This document shows positions 28,727-40,300 of a DNA stretch of 64,000 nt, piece after piece; positions within the stretch are counted from its first letter, which is position 1, and every line of letters starts with the position of its first letter. The notes beneath the pieces are model-generated. The model did no database searches and had not been told where the DNA came from. It saw nothing but the letters and a program-made list of their open reading frames with translations. Made by a program: the position numbers and the translations under genes. The stretch comes from Aeromonas salmonicida subsp. salmonicida (GTDB lineage: Bacteria > Pseudomonadota > Gammaproteobacteria > Enterobacterales > Aeromonadaceae): assembly GCF_001643305.1 (NCBI RefSeq), contig NZ_LSGW01000078.1, forward strand, positions 1 to 64,000. The letters run 5' to 3'.

Positions 28727-28902
28727 AGCGTCACACCAATACTGTTTATATATACAGTTATCTTGCAAGCCTCAGTGCCAAAATACAAGCTCTCGCCATC
28801 GCTTCCTTGCTTAAAACAGCATGACGAATGGATCTCTTGCTTGATCCCCCTGATACATTTCGTTTACATAGACAAAATGCGAACTGGATCACGGAAATCA
28901 TC

Positions 28903-29490
28903 ATGAAACCCATTGTCTCCCGCTGGCTGTTTATCGGTGTACTTGGCCTAGTCATCTGGCGGCTGATCCCGCTCTCCACCGAGCAGGAGCTGGCATCGGC
29001 CAATCGAGCCTGGCGTAGCGGCCAGTTCGAGACGGCGACAAAGATCTGGCAACCGCTGGCCGAGCAGGGGATCCCCCGGGCTCAGGCACTGATGGGCTGG
29101 AGCCACGAGGTGGGGCAGGGCACAGCGCAGGACATGGAGCAAGCCATCAGCCTTTATCGCCAGTCGGCGCAGGCCGGAGACGCCTTTGGCCAATACCGGC
29201 TGGCGGAGGTCTATCTGCGCGGTGCCGGGGTGAAGCGGGACCTGCGGGAGGCATTTCACTGGATGGAGCTGGCGGCCCGCAACGGTGACGTGCCCGCCAT
29301 GCTCAAAGTCGGTGTGCTGCACCTGATGGGGGTAAGTGGTCGGGTCGATCTGCCCCAGGCCAAGCAGTGGCTCTATCAGGCTTCGCAGAAGGGCAACAAG
29401 CTTGCATTGAAGGTGTTGGAGGAGCTCGCCCTGGCCGAGGAGGGGAGCAGTACCTTCGATTTCAACTGGCAGCCCCTGCTGGGTGAGTGA
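28903..29490 (+). CDS. Membrane-anchored Sel1-like repeat (TPR) protein
   Basis: 195 residues from MKPIVSRWLF. One N-terminal hydrophobic segment (WLFIGVLGLVIWRLI) is an uncleaved anchor or signal, so the repeats should face the periplasm. Residues about 45-180 form three to four Sel1 repeats (ARAQALMGWSHEVGQG-like, FGQYRLAEVYLRGAGV, AMLKVGVLHLMGVSG). Such proteins act as protein-protein scaffolds. No enzyme domain is seen. It lies upstream of thrS in the same direction, but a separate promoter for thrS is likely. Confidence 0.75.
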   Translation: MKPIVSRWLFIGVLGLVIWRLIPLSTEQELASANRAWRSGQFETATKIWQPLAEQGIPRAQALMGWSHEVGQGTAQDMEQAISLYRQSAQAGDAFGQYRLAEVYLRGAGVKRDLREAFHWMELAARNGDVPAMLKVGVLHLMGVSGRVDLPQAKQWLYQASQKGNKLALKVLEELALAEEGSSTFDFNWQPLLGE

Positions 29491-29510
29491 CTGGCAAGCG
29501 ATTCATTTGG

Positions 29511-29539
29511 TTGTAGAAAATCTCACCAAACTCGATACA
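29511..29539 (+). promoter_or_regulatory. Possible thrS promoter
   Basis: TTGTAG (29511-29516), then 17 bp, then GATACA (29534-29539). This would give a leader of about 180 bases before thrS. It is a moderate match only. Confidence 0.35.
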
Positions 29540-29683
29540 GCCCCGCCTACTTCTGGTAGCATGGTCCGGTTTTTGGTTTGCCTTGTGCCGTTAAGCAAGC
29601 TGTTTGCGGCGCAGTGCGCCTCTGCAAAGTGCTGTAGAGAGCCAGAACATCACCCTTTTTGAATGATTTTTTCCATCCCGCAT

Positions 29684-29704
29684 GTGCCCTTTGGTAGGGG
29701 GCAC
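29684..29704 (+). promoter_or_regulatory. Hairpin next to the thrS ribosome-binding site
   Basis: A stem GTGCCC (29684-29689) with GGGCAC (29699-29704), loop TTTGGTAGG, ends 9 bases before the AAGGAA site of thrS. In E. coli, ThrRS binds tRNA-like leader hairpins to repress its own translation; whether this hairpin does so is inference. Confidence 0.4.
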
Positions 29705-29725
29705 CACTGTATAAGGAAACACATA

Positions 29726-31654
29726 ATGCCAATCATTACTCTGCCTGACGGCAGCCAACGTCAATTTGCCCACTCCGTTTCCGTCATGGACGTGGCCGCG
29801 GACATAGGTCCGGGTCTCGCCAAGGCGTGCATTGCCGGTCGGGTAAACGGTGAACTGGTGGATGCCTGCGAGCTCATTGAAGCCGATGCCTCCCTGGCCA
29901 TCATCACCGCCAAAGACGAAGAAGGTCTGGACATACTGCGCCACTCCTGTGCTCACCTGCTGGGTCATGCCATCAAGCAACTCTGGCCCCAGACCAAGAT
30001 GGCCATCGGTCCAGTCATCGACAACGGCTTCTATTACGACGTCGATCTCGACCGCACCCTGACCGACGACGATCTGGCTGCCCTGGAAGAGCGCATGCTG
30101 GCGCTGGCCGCCAAGGATTACGACGTCATCAAGAAAAAAGTCTCCTGGCAGGAAGCGCGCGACGTGTTCGAAGCCCGTGGCGAGACTTACAAGGTCGAGA
30201 TCCTGGATCAGAATATTGCCCGTGATGACCAGCCAGGTCTGTATCATCACGAAGAGTACGTCGACATGTGTCGTGGCCCGCACGTGCCCAACATGCGTCA
30301 CTGCCACCACTTCAAGTTGCAGAAGATGTCAGGCGCCTACTGGCGTGGCGATTCCAACAACAAGATGCTGCAGCGCATTTACGGCACTGCCTGGGCTGAC
30401 AAGAAGCAGCTCAAAGGCTACCTGCAGCGTCTGGAAGAGGCGTCCAAGCGCGACCACCGCAAGATAGGCAAGCAGCTCGACCTGTATCACATGCAGGAAG
30501 AAGCGCCTGGCATGGTGTTCTGGCACAACGATGGCTGGACCATCTTCCGTGAGCTGGAAACCTTCATCCGTGGCAAGCTCAAAGAGTATGACTATCAGGA
30601 AGTGAAGGGTCCCTTCATGATGGATCGCGTGTTGTGGGAGCGTTCTGGTCACTGGGAGAAGTATGCTCAGGCCATGTTCACCACCCAGTCCGAAAACCGC
30701 GAGTACGCCATCAAGCCGATGAACTGCCCGGGTCACGTCCAGATCTTCAATCAGGGTCTGAAGTCCTACCGCGATCTGCCGCTGCGCATGGCAGAGTTCG
30801 GCTCCTGCCACCGCAACGAACCGTCCGGTTCCCTGCACGGTCTGATGCGAGTGCGTGGTTTTACCCAGGATGATGCTCACATCTTCTGTACTGAAGAGCA
30901 GATCATGGAAGAGGTGTCTGCCTGTATCCGTATGGTCTATGACGTCTACGGCACCTTTGGTTTTGAAAATATCGTGGTCAAGCTCTCAACCCGTCCTGAG
31001 CAGCGTATCGGTTCCGATGAAGCCTGGGATCGAGCAGAGGCCGCCTTGGCCGAAGCCCTGGTGCTGAACGGTCTGAAATATGATCTGCAGCCGGGCGAGG
31101 GGGCTTTCTACGGTCCCAAAATCGAATTTACCCTGCATGATTGCCTTGATCGTGCTTGGCAGTGTGGTACCGTGCAGCTCGACTTTGCCCTGCCTGGACG
31201 TCTGGGTGCCACGTATGTGGGTGAAGACAACGAACGCCACGTACCGGTGATGATCCACCGGGCCATTCTGGGTTCACTCGAGCGTTTCATCGGTATTCTG
31301 ACCGAAGAGTACGCCGGACTGTTCCCGACTTGGTTGGCTCCGACTCAGGCTGTGGTCATGAATATCACAGATAATCAGGCCGATTATGCGGTAAAAGTAG
31401 CCAAAGCATTGAATGATGCGGGTCTTCGCGCAAAAGCGGACTTGAGAAATGAGAAGATTGGCTTTAAAATCCGCGAGCATACTTTGAAGCGAGTACCTTT
31501 CATGCTGGTCTGCGGCGATAAAGAAGTTGAAGCCGGTAAGATTGCAGTACGGACTCGTAAAGGGGCTGACCTGGGCACTTATCCTGTTGAAGAGCTAGTT
31601 GCTCTGTTGACCCAGGAAGTTCAGACCCGCGGACAAAAGAAAGTGGAGGAATAA
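29726..31654 (+). CDS. thrS: Threonyl-tRNA synthetase
   Basis: 642 residues, identical in length to E. coli ThrRS. Domain order: TGS domain ([14 protein letters not shown]), the editing domain with [14 protein letters not shown] and zinc-site-like residues, the class II catalytic core (motif 2 in [14 protein letters not shown]-like context, here [15 protein letters not shown]), and the C-terminal anticodon-binding domain. The zinc ligand Cys is in [11 protein letters not shown]. The ATG at 29726 has an AAGGAA site; the upstream extension is not conserved. First gene of the translation operon. Confidence 0.97.
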
Positions 31655-31657
31655 GCT

Positions 31658-32206
31658 ATAAAAGGCGGAAAAAAACTGGGCAAGCAACCGCAAGCCCGCG
31701 CTCACCGGATCAATACCGAGATTCGTCTGAAAGAAGTTCGTCTCACTGGTATTGACGGAGAGCCTTTGGGTGTCGTCGAGATCCATGATGCACTGAACTT
31801 GGCCCTTGAGGCTGGAGTAGATCTGGTCGAGATCAGTCCTAACGCTGAACCGCCCGTTTGCCGCATCATGGATTACGGCAAATTCCTCTACGAAAAGAGC
31901 AAAACAACCAAAGAACAGAAGAAAAAGCAGAAAGTCGTCCAGGTCAAGGAAATCAAATTCCGTCCTGGTACTGACGAAGGCGACTATCAGGTAAAACTAC
32001 GCAACCTGGTTCGCTTTCTAGAAGACGGGGACAAGGCTAAGGTCACCCTGCGCTTCCGTGGTCGTGAAATGGCTCACCAAGATCTTGGTATCAAGGTTCT
32101 GGAGCGCGTCAAGAACGATCTGGAAGAGTTGGCCGTAGTGGAGTCGTTCCCGAAAGTCGAAGGCCGTCAAGCTGTGATGGTCCTCGCACCCAAGAAGAAA
32201 TCTTAA
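31658..32206 (+). CDS. infC: Translation initiation factor IF-3 with an AUA start codon
   Basis: 182 residues if started at the ATA at 31658, which stands exactly where E. coli infC has its AUU start: the next residues KGGKK match E. coli KGGKR. A GGAGG site (31645-31649), inside the end of thrS, lies 8 bases upstream, and no ATG, GTG or TTG in frame fits. The first ATG in frame is at 31766 and would remove 36 residues of the conserved N-terminal domain. IF-3 rejects non-canonical starts, which is the basis of its autoregulation. The C-domain ([29 protein letters not shown]) is intact. Confidence 0.93.
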   Translation: MKGGKKLGKQPQARAHRINTEIRLKEVRLTGIDGEPLGVVEIHDALNLALEAGVDLVEISPNAEPPVCRIMDYGKFLYEKSKTTKEQKKKQKVVQVKEIKFRPGTDEGDYQVKLRNLVRFLEDGDKAKVTLRFRGREMAHQDLGIKVLERVKNDLEELAVVESFPKVEGRQAVMVLAPKKKS

Positions 32207-32222
32207 GGCCCACAAGAAATTG

Positions 32223-32246
32223 ACTCATGGGTTCGCGCCCATGAGT
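32223..32246 (+). promoter_or_regulatory. Hairpin in the infC-rpmI gap
   Basis: A 9-bp stem ACTCATGGG (32223-32231) with CCCATGAGT (32238-32246), loop TTCGCG, and no T-tract. It lies where E. coli has the L20 translational operator for rpmI-rplT. A similar role is possible. Confidence 0.45.
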
Positions 32247-32292
32247 TGGTTCGCCTTGCGATTTTGTTGTCACTCACAATGCGGAGTATGAA

Positions 32293-32490
32293 ATGCCGAA
32301 GATGAAAACCAACCGGGGTGCTGCAAAGCGCTTCAAAAAGACTGGCTCGGGTCGCTTCAAGTGCAAGCATAACCACCTGCGTCACATCCTGACCAAGAAG
32401 AGCAGCAAGCGTAAGCGCAAGCTGGGACCGAAGTTCATGGTTTCCGCTGCCGACCACAAACGTGTTGTCGCTTGTCTGCCGTACGCATAA
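32293..32490 (+). CDS. rpmI: 50S ribosomal protein L35
   Basis: 65 residues, very basic, with the signature start [20 protein letters not shown] and the internal [15 protein letters not shown]. Full length for bacterial L35. It lies between infC and rplT as in E. coli; translation is probably coupled to rplT and repressed by L20. The preceding gap holds a strong hairpin. Confidence 0.97.
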   Translation: MPKMKTNRGAAKRFKKTGSGRFKCKHNHLRHILTKKSSKRKRKLGPKFMVSAADHKRVVACLPYA

Positions 32491-32505
32491 GGGGGGATGT
32501 AAAAA

Positions 32506-32862
32506 ATGCCAAGAGTTAAACGTGGTGTGACTGCTCGAGCTCGTCACAAGAAAGTAATGAAAGCCGCCAAAGGTTACTACGGCGCCCGTTCCCGTGTTTA
32601 CCGCGTAGCGGTACAAGCGGTAACCAAAGCTGGTCAGTATGCCTACCGTGACCGTCGCCAGAAAAAGCGTCAGTTCCGTCAGCTGTGGATTGCGCGTATC
32701 AACGCTGCTGCCCGTCAGAACGGTCTGTCCTACAGCCGTCTGATCAACGGTCTGAAGAAGGCGTCTATCGAGATCGATCGCAAGATCCTGTCCGATATCG
32801 CCGTTCACGACAAGTTGGCTTTCACCGCCCTGGTTGAAAAGGCTAAAGCAGCACTGGTTTAA
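32506..32862 (+). CDS. rplT: 50S ribosomal protein L20
   Basis: 118 residues, full length. The N-terminal extension ([19 protein letters not shown]) threads into 23S rRNA, and the globular domain contains [21 protein letters not shown]20 is essential for early 50S assembly and is the known repressor of its own operon. A GGGGG-type ribosome site precedes the ATG. It is followed by an intrinsic terminator. Confidence 0.98.
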   Translation: MPRVKRGVTARARHKKVMKAAKGYYGARSRVYRVAVQAVTKAGQYAYRDRRQKKRQFRQLWIARINAAARQNGLSYSRLINGLKKASIEIDRKILSDIAVHDKLAFTALVEKAKAALV

Positions 32863-32883
32863 TCCGGTTCTGTTATGAAAGAT

Positions 32884-32909
32884 AAAAGGAGGCTCAGGCC
32901 TCCTTTTTT
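32884..32909 (+). terminator. Intrinsic terminator after rplT
   Basis: A 10-bp stem AAAAGGAGGC (32884-32893) with GCCTCCTTTT (32898-32907), loop TCAG, then TT. It separates thrS-rplT from pheST, at least in part. Confidence 0.88.
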
Positions 32910-33022
32910 GTTGCCCGTTTTTTGCTTTCATGGTGCTGTGCCGTACAGCGTCATCCGTCTTGGTAGCCGATGCGAAAATGTCTGATATGCCAACAAACCA
33001 AAGTCGATCATCAATAATTGAA

Positions 33023-33119
33023 GCGGGCAGGGGAGAGCTTGAGACTCGCTTGATATAACAAAATGATTTATAGGGAGAAAAGCCCGCCATAACTATGGTC
33101 AGCCAAGGGGCTTTTTTTG
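33023..33119 (+). promoter_or_regulatory. Terminator/antiterminator leader upstream of pheST
   Basis: AAAAGCCC (33078-33085) pairs with GGGCTTTT (33108-33115) and runs into a T-tract to 33118, an intrinsic-terminator shape with a long loop. GCGGGC at 33023-33028 could instead pair with GCCCGC at 33082-33087 and block it. This resembles an attenuator, as known for E. coli pheST. A short Phe-containing frame overlaps the T-tract (33095-33136), but it lacks a ribosome site. A promoter inside 32910-33070 is not clear. Confidence 0.5.
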
Positions 33120-33146
33120 TATTATTCCCCTCTTGACCTTATTTAG

Positions 33147-34169
<1,023 letters not shown>

Positions 34170-34181
34170 GGGCGAGAGAAC

Positions 34182-36581
34182 ATGAAATTCAGTAAATCCT
34201 GGGTGATGGAGTGGGTCCGCACCGAGTTGAGTGACAACGCACTGGCCGAGCAGATCACCATGGCTGGTCTGGAAGTGGACGCCGTAGAAGCGGTGGCTGG
34301 CCAATTCAACAACGTGGTCGTGGGTGAAGTGGTCGAGTGTGCCCAGCATCCGGATGCCGACAAGCTGCGGGTGACCAAGGTCAATGTGGGCGAAGCCGAG
34401 CTGCTGGACATCGTCTGCGGTGCGCCGAACTGCCGCGCCGGCTTGAAAGTGTGCGTCGCCAAAGTAGGGGCGACTCTGCCGGGTGATTTCACCATCAAGA
34501 AAGCCAAGCTGCGTGGCCAACCGTCCCACGGCATGCTCTGCTCCTTCAGTGAGCTGGGCATTGACGTGGAAGCGGACGGTATTATCGAGCTGCCGGCCGA
34601 TGCTCCCATCGGCACCGATATCCGCGACTATCTCAATCTGAACGACGTCTCCATTGACGTGGACCTGACTCCGAACCGTGCCGATTGCCTCGGTATCGTG
34701 GGGCTCGCCCGTGAAATCGGCGTGCTCAACAGCGTGGACGTGGTTGAGCCGACCTGGGCGCCTGCTGTTGCCACCTGTGATGCGACCTTCTCGATCCGGG
34801 TGGAGGCGCCAGCCGATTGCCCCCGTTATCTGGGCCGCGTCATCAAAGGGCTGAACCTGCAAGCCAAGAGCCCGCTCTGGATGCAAGAGAAGCTGCGCCG
34901 TGGCGGTATCCGCTCCATCGACGCCATCGTCGACATCACCAACTTCCTGCTGCTGGAATATGGTCAGCCGATGCACGCCTTCGATCTGGCCAAGCTGGCA
35001 GGGGAACTGGTGGTGCGCCGCGCCCACGCTGACGAGCCGATGACCCTGCTCGATGGCAACGAGGTGAAGCTCAAAGAGAGCACTTTGGTGATTGCCGATG
35101 CCAAAGGCCCTGCCTGTATGGCCGGTATCTTCGGCGGTGATCGCACCGGTGTGTCCGAGACCACCACCGACATTCTGCTGGAGTGCGCCTTCTTCGCGCC
35201 GCTCTCCATCACGGGTCGTGCCCGTGCCTACGGTCTGCATACCGACTCTTCCCATCGCTTCGAGCGCGGGGTTGATCCCGAGCTGCAAGCCAAGGTGATG
35301 GACAGAGCCACCCGTCTGCTGCTGGACATTTGTGGCGGAGAGTGCGGCGGCGAAGCGGGTCCGGTCATCGAGGTCAAATCCGATGCCCATCTGCCCAAAG
35401 CGGCGCCCATCAAGCTGCGTCGCACCAAGCTCGACAAGGTGATTGGTATCAGCGTGGCTGACGCTCAAGTGGTCGAGATCCTGACTCGCCTCGGCATGCA
35501 GGTGACCATTGACGCCGACGGCTGGACTGCACTGGCACCCTCCTGGCGTTTTGATATCGCCATCGAGGAAGACCTCATCGAGGAAGTGGCCCGCATTTAC
35601 GGCTACAACAATATCCCGAACTTGAAACCGGCTGCCTCCCTGGCGATGGTTGAGCAGGCAGAAGGGCAGGTGACCCTCAAGCGGGTGCGTGACCTGCTGG
35701 TTGACCGCGGCTTCCAGGAAGCGATCACCTACAGCTTCGTGGATCCCAAAGCGCAGCAACTGCTCTATCCGCAAAGCGATGCCATCGTGCTGCCGAACCC
35801 GATTTCGGTCGAGATGTCCGCCATGCGTGTCTCTCTGTTCCCAGGTCTGGTGCAGGCAGTGGTCTACAACCAGAATCGTCAGCAGCCGCGGGTACGCCTG
35901 TTCGAGCAGGGTCTGCGTTTCATCAAGGACGCGAGCGCCGAGAACGGCATCCGTCAGGAACCGATGCTGGCCGGTATCATCACCGGCAACCAGAGCGACG
36001 AGCACTGGGACATCAAAACCCGCGCAGCCGACTTCTTTGATTTGAAAGGGGATCTGGAAGCCGTGCTGGACTTGACCGCCGAAGGAGCCACTTTCAGCTT
36101 CGAGCGTGCCGAGCACAGTGCCCTGCACCCGGGCCAGAGCGCAGCCATTTTGCGCAATGGCGAGGTGTTCGGCCATATCGGCGTGATCCACCCGAGCCTC
36201 GAGAAGAAGCTGGGTCTCAAGACCCGGGCCATCATGTTCGAGCTGGAACTGAACAAGCTGATCCCTGCCAAGGTGCCGCTTGCTGCCGAGGTTTCTCGCT
36301 TCCCAGCCAACCGTCGTGATATCGCTGTGGTGGTAGACCGTCAGGTTCTGGCCGGTGATGTCCTCGCAGTAATTAAAAAAGTTGGCGGAAATCAGGTAGT
36401 TGGAATAAACTTGTTTGACGTATACCAGGGTGCTGGTATGGCCGAGGACAAGAAGAGCCTGGCCATCAGTCTTGTATTGCAAGACACCCAGCGCACTCTG
36501 GAGGAGAAAGAGATTGCCGAGACCGTAGACAATGTCGTGCGGGCCCTTGGTGAAGAGTTGAATGCATCCTTGAGGGATTGA
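34182..36581 (+). CDS. pheT: Phenylalanyl-tRNA synthetase beta subunit
   Basis: 799 residues against 795 in E. coli. Domain order: the tRNA-binding EMAP-like domain ([20 protein letters not shown]), the B3/B4 editing domain ([20 protein letters not shown]), the B5 domain, the class II-like core and the C-terminal ferredoxin-fold anticodon-binding domain ([13 protein letters not shown]). It edits mischarged Tyr-tRNAPhe and completes the synthetase. It stops 3 bases before ihfA. Confidence 0.97.
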   Translation: MKFSKSWVMEWVRTELSDNALAEQITMAGLEVDAVEAVAGQFNNVVVGEVVECAQHPDADKLRVTKVNVGEAELLDIVCGAPNCRAGLKVCVAKVGATLPGDFTIKKAKLRGQPSHGMLCSFSELGIDVEADGIIELPADAPIGTDIRDYLNLNDVSIDVDLTPNRADCLGIVGLAREIGVLNSVDVVEPTWAPAVATCDATFSIRVEAPADCPRYLGRVIKGLNLQAKSPLWMQEKLRRGGIRSIDAIVDITNFLLLEYGQPMHAFDLAKLAGELVVRRAHADEPMTLLDGNEVKLKESTLVIADAKGPACMAGIFGGDRTGVSETTTDILLECAFFAPLSITGRARAYGLHTDSSHRFERGVDPELQAKVMDRATRLLLDICGGECGGEAGPVIEVKSDAHLPKAAPIKLRRTKLDKVIGISVADAQVVEILTRLGMQVTIDADGWTALAPSWRFDIAIEEDLIEEVARIYGYNNIPNLKPAASLAMVEQAEGQVTLKRVRDLLVDRGFQEAITYSFVDPKAQQLLYPQSDAIVLPNPISVEMSAMRVSLFPGLVQAVVYNQNRQQPRVRLFEQGLRFIKDASAENGIRQEPMLAGIITGNQSDEHWDIKTRAADFFDLKGDLEAVLDLTAEGATFSFERAEHSALHPGQSAAILRNGEVFGHIGVIHPSLEKKLGLKTRAIMFELELNKLIPAKVPLAAEVSRFPANRRDIAVVVDRQVLAGDVLAVIKKVGGNQVVGINLFDVYQGAGMAEDKKSLAISLVLQDTQRTLEEKEIAETVDNVVRALGEELNASLRD

Positions 36582-36584
36582 TCT

Positions 36585-36881
36585 ATGGCGCTTACCAAAG
36601 CCGACATTGCAGAGCACCTGTTCACCCAACTCGGGATGAGCAAGCGTGAAGCCAAAGATATGGTGGAAGCCTTCTTTGAGGAAATCAGACAGGCGCTTGA
36701 GCGTGGTGAACAAGTCAAGATTTCAGGCTTCGGTAACTTTGACCTTCGTGAGAAGAATCAGCGTCCCGGACGCAACCCCAAGACAGGCGAGGATATTCCT
36801 ATCAGCGCCCGTCGTGTGGTGACCTTCCGGCCTGGCCAGAAACTCAAGGCCAGGGTAGAAAATGTTGAACCCAACGAGTGA
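36585..36881 (+). CDS. ihfA: Integration host factor alpha subunit
   Basis: 98 residues of the HU/IHF family. [20 protein letters not shown] and [20 protein letters not shown], the DNA-intercalating beta-arm with its Pro, identify the alpha chain. With IhfB it bends DNA sharply at specific sites. It follows pheT directly, as in E. coli, and ends in a terminator. Confidence 0.98.
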   Translation: MALTKADIAEHLFTQLGMSKREAKDMVEAFFEEIRQALERGEQVKISGFGNFDLREKNQRPGRNPKTGEDIPISARRVVTFRPGQKLKARVENVEPNE

Positions 36882-36883
36882 CA

Positions 36884-36911
36884 AAAAGCCAGGCAAACGC
36901 CTGGCTTTTAC
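36884..36911 (+). terminator. Intrinsic terminator of the pheST-ihfA unit
   Basis: An 11-bp stem AAAAGCCAGGC (36884-36894) with GCCTGGCTTTT (36899-36909), loop AAAC, followed by more T. Confidence 0.92.
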
Positions 36912-36917
36912 TTTTTC

Positions 36918-37373
36918 ATGATGAAATCCAACTTATTGTTCGGTCTGTTGCTGGCCATGCCGGTGCAGGCCATGACGCTGCCTCTGTCCCCCGCCACCCA
37001 GGCGTATGCTGACACTCTCACCTCGCTGACCATTTGTTACCCCGCCCTGATCCGGCCGCCCTATCTCGAGGAGTCGGGGGGGCTGCTTATCGATCAGCTG
37101 GACCGGCTGGCTGAACAGCTGCCGGTGCCCTTGCTGCACGAGAAGCTGCCAAACTGGCCCGCGGTTCAGCAGGCCCTGCTGGCGGGGCGCTGCGATCTCA
37201 TCCCTGACATAGGCCCTTCACGGCAGGCGTTGCCTGGCATGGCGCTCAGTCGCGCTCTGCTGCCATTCTTTACAAGGGTGAGCTGGAGCGTGCCACCTTC
37301 CTGGTGTCACCCCTTTGGCAGGCGAGCGAGGTGCTCAAGACACTCTATCCCCATTCGACCCAGCGGGTCCTGA
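36918..37373 (+). pseudogene. N-terminal fragment of the frameshifted hybrid sensor kinase
   Basis: This frame encodes a signal peptide (MKSNLLFGLLLAMPVQA) and the first part of a periplasmic binding-protein-like sensor domain (LTICYPALIRPPYLEESGG, RCDLIPDIGPSRQALPGMAL). Up to about 37267 it reads as real protein. After that it becomes nonsense (CHPFGRRARCSRHS) and stops at 37373. The natural continuation (LYKGELERATFLVSPLWQ) is in another frame, reached by one missing base near 37265-37272. It belongs with the large frame that follows. Confidence 0.75.
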
Positions 37374-40300
37374 CCGATGCCGTCAACTGGTACTCGTCAC
37401 TGGTGGCGGGAAAGGGAACGGCCTACCTCGGCGACTACCTGCAACTGCGTTACCTGATGCGCGAATACCCGGATGTGGGACTGCGTCTGCGCCGTTTGCG
37501 CAGCGATGAGCTGGTGCTCAGCTATCGGCTGATGATGCGTGACAAGCCAGAGCTCAGGGAGCTGGTCGACATGGCGATCCGCTATATGCCGCCCGGGGGC
37601 GTCTACAAGGATCTCGAGCGCTATCTGGAGCAGGGAGAGCAGGACATCAACCCCTTGCACTTTACCGACAAGGAGCAGGCTTGGCTGGTCGGTACCTCCC
37701 GTGCCGTCAAGTTGGTGGTGAACCCTGCATTGATGCCTTATAGCGGCATCGACAAGCAGGGGCAGCTCAGGGGCTGGAGCGCAGATGTGCTGCACCGGGT
37801 GAGCCAGCAGACCGGGATGATTTTTCATGTGGTGCCAGTCAAGGACACCGAAGACGCCCTGGCCAAGCTGCGCAGTGGCGAGGCAGACATGATGACGGGT
37901 CTGCTGGAGACACCGGCGTTGACTGGCGAGTTTGATTTCACTCGCATCGTGGTAGCCAGTCGTTATGCCCTGGTCAGCCACAAGTTGCGGTCTTTCGATC
38001 GACTTGAGGAGATCAAGGGTGAGGTAGTCGTGCCCGCCAGCCTCTATGATCCCGACATGCTGGCCCGTCTTGGCAAGCATGGGTGGCGCAAGAGCCAGAC
38101 CCTTGAGTCGGGCATTGCGGAGGTACAGGCGGGCAGGGCAGAGGCCATGCTGGCCGAGCTGTATCAGTTGCAATATCCGCTTCGCAACAATCTGCTGGCT
38201 GGACTGGATATCAAGGAGCTGCCGGATCGTTTCGGGCTAGGGTTTGCCATCAGTCCCCACAGCCCCAGGCTGGCCGGTGTGATGGAGCAGAGTCTGATGA
38301 CGATCACAGGCCAGCAGAACGATGATCTCAACCAGCGCTGGCGTCAGCTGGTACTGACCCAGCAGAGCGGCGTCAGCTATGGCATCTGGCTGGGATCCGT
38401 GTTGCTTGCATTGCTGATCAGTGCTGGTGTCATCTGGTTGATCTGGCGCTCGCGCCAGCAGCAGGCGCGAGAAGTGAGCCGGCGTCAGGAGATGGAGCAG
38501 ACGCTGGCACTGGAGAGTCAGTTCAGGGAGTCCCTGTTCCAGGCACTGCCTGTGCCCGTCTTCCTGCGAAATGAACAGGGGGAGATCATCAAGCGCAACA
38601 AACAGGCCAAACGGCTGGAAGCCCGCTATCTGGCCGAACTCAGCCTGCCGCAGTCCCAGTTGCAGGGAACCGAGGGGGAAATGACCCTCGGCGATCAGGT
38701 GTTCTCCTATGCCCAGATCCCGCTGCGACTGGGCAAGCAGGCGCCGGCGGGGGATCTGATCGCGCTCTCCGACATCAGCGCCCTGCGCGAGCGTACGCGT
38801 TTGCTGCATCAGGCCGAGCGACGTCTGCGCGCCCTTACCAATACGGTGCCCGGCGTCGTCATCCAGTTCCTCTTGCAGCAGGGGAAAATAACCCGGATCG
38901 AATTTATCAGCCGTGGCAGTTACGAGCTGTTGGGCCTGGCCAGCCAGCAGATCCGCCGCCATCCCGACAGCGCACTCAGCCGTCTTGTTCATCAGGACAG
39001 GCGCGAGATGCGGGCGCCCATGCTGGCCATGTTGCATGCCGGCCAACCTTTTTCCTACGCGCTGCGCTATGAACATCCGGTCAAGGGCACGCGCTGGCTG
39101 CAATGTTATGGTCGCGGCCGCAGCCAGCAGGAAGGGGGGTGGCGGGTTTACGGTGTGGTGCAGGATGTGACCGCTAGAGTCGAGCAGGAGCGTGCCTTGC
39201 AGGCATCCCATGAGCGGGCCGAACAGGCCGTCCTGGCCAAGGGGCGCTTCCTCGCGGCGGTGAGCTATGAAATTCGTACTCCCATGAATGCCATTCTGGG
39301 GCTGCTGGAGTGGCTCAATCACACCCCCTTGTCAGCGGAGCAGCACTCAGCGCTCTCCCATGTCAGACTGGCGGGGGACGAGCTGCTCGGTCTGCTCAAC
39401 GATGTGCTCGATTTCAGCCGCAACGAGAACCGGCAGCTGGCGCTCTCTCCCCAGCCAACCGACCTGGTTGATTTGTGCGAGCATGTGGCGGCGGTGCACT
39501 GGTCCAAGGCCCGCTCCAAGCGGTTGCAGCTGCGACTGGATATCGACCATCACCTGCCCGCCCAGGTGGAGCTGGATCCCCATAGAGTGCAGCAGGTGCT
39601 GCACAATCTGCTCGCCAATGCCATCAAGTTCAGCTGTGCAGGTGAAGTCGTGCTGTGGGCACGCCGTCAAGGCGACCGTCTGCTGTGCGGCGTGGATGAT
39701 GACGGGCCGGGTATCAGCGACGATCTGCTGCCTCGCTTGTTCCTGCCATTCGAGCAGGGAGGAGAGGAGGGCCAGCCCAGGGCTCAGGGCACCGGATTGG
39801 GGCTGGCCATCAGCCGCCAGCTGATGGAGCAGATGGGTGGCGAGATCCGGGTCAAACCGCGTCCTCTCGGGGGCAGCCGTTTCACCTGCAGCTTGCCCTT
39901 GGTGCTGCTGCACGAGATGCCGCGCTGGCAACCGAGAGTGGCCAGCGTCAATATCCAGCTGAACGATGCGGAGCGTGCCTATCTCGTGCCCTGGCTTGGC
40001 GAGCTCGGCCTGACCGAGGATCCCGCCGGCCCCCTGCTGCGCGCCGTCGAAGATGATCAGGGTCTGCGTTACTGGGACTGGCAGGGCGAGCCCTGGGTGC
40101 CAGGCTCTGTGGTCAGCCTGTTGCAGCCAAGGCTGGTGTCCTCTGCCCTGGAGGAGATGAGTTTGCCGGGGCAGGGGATGCGGGTGTTGCTGGTTGAAGA
40201 TCACGAAGTGAATCGGGTGTTGATCAGCATGCAGTTGACCCAGCTGGGGGCCGAGGTGCTGAGTGCGGCCAATGGTCGGCTGGCGCTCGATATCCTGCAG

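Noticed and set aside
32971-33019. A short Cys-containing frame (MRKCLICQQTK...) upstream of pheS as a leader peptide
   Set aside because: It has no Phe codons and no ribosome site, so it does not fit a pheST attenuation peptide.
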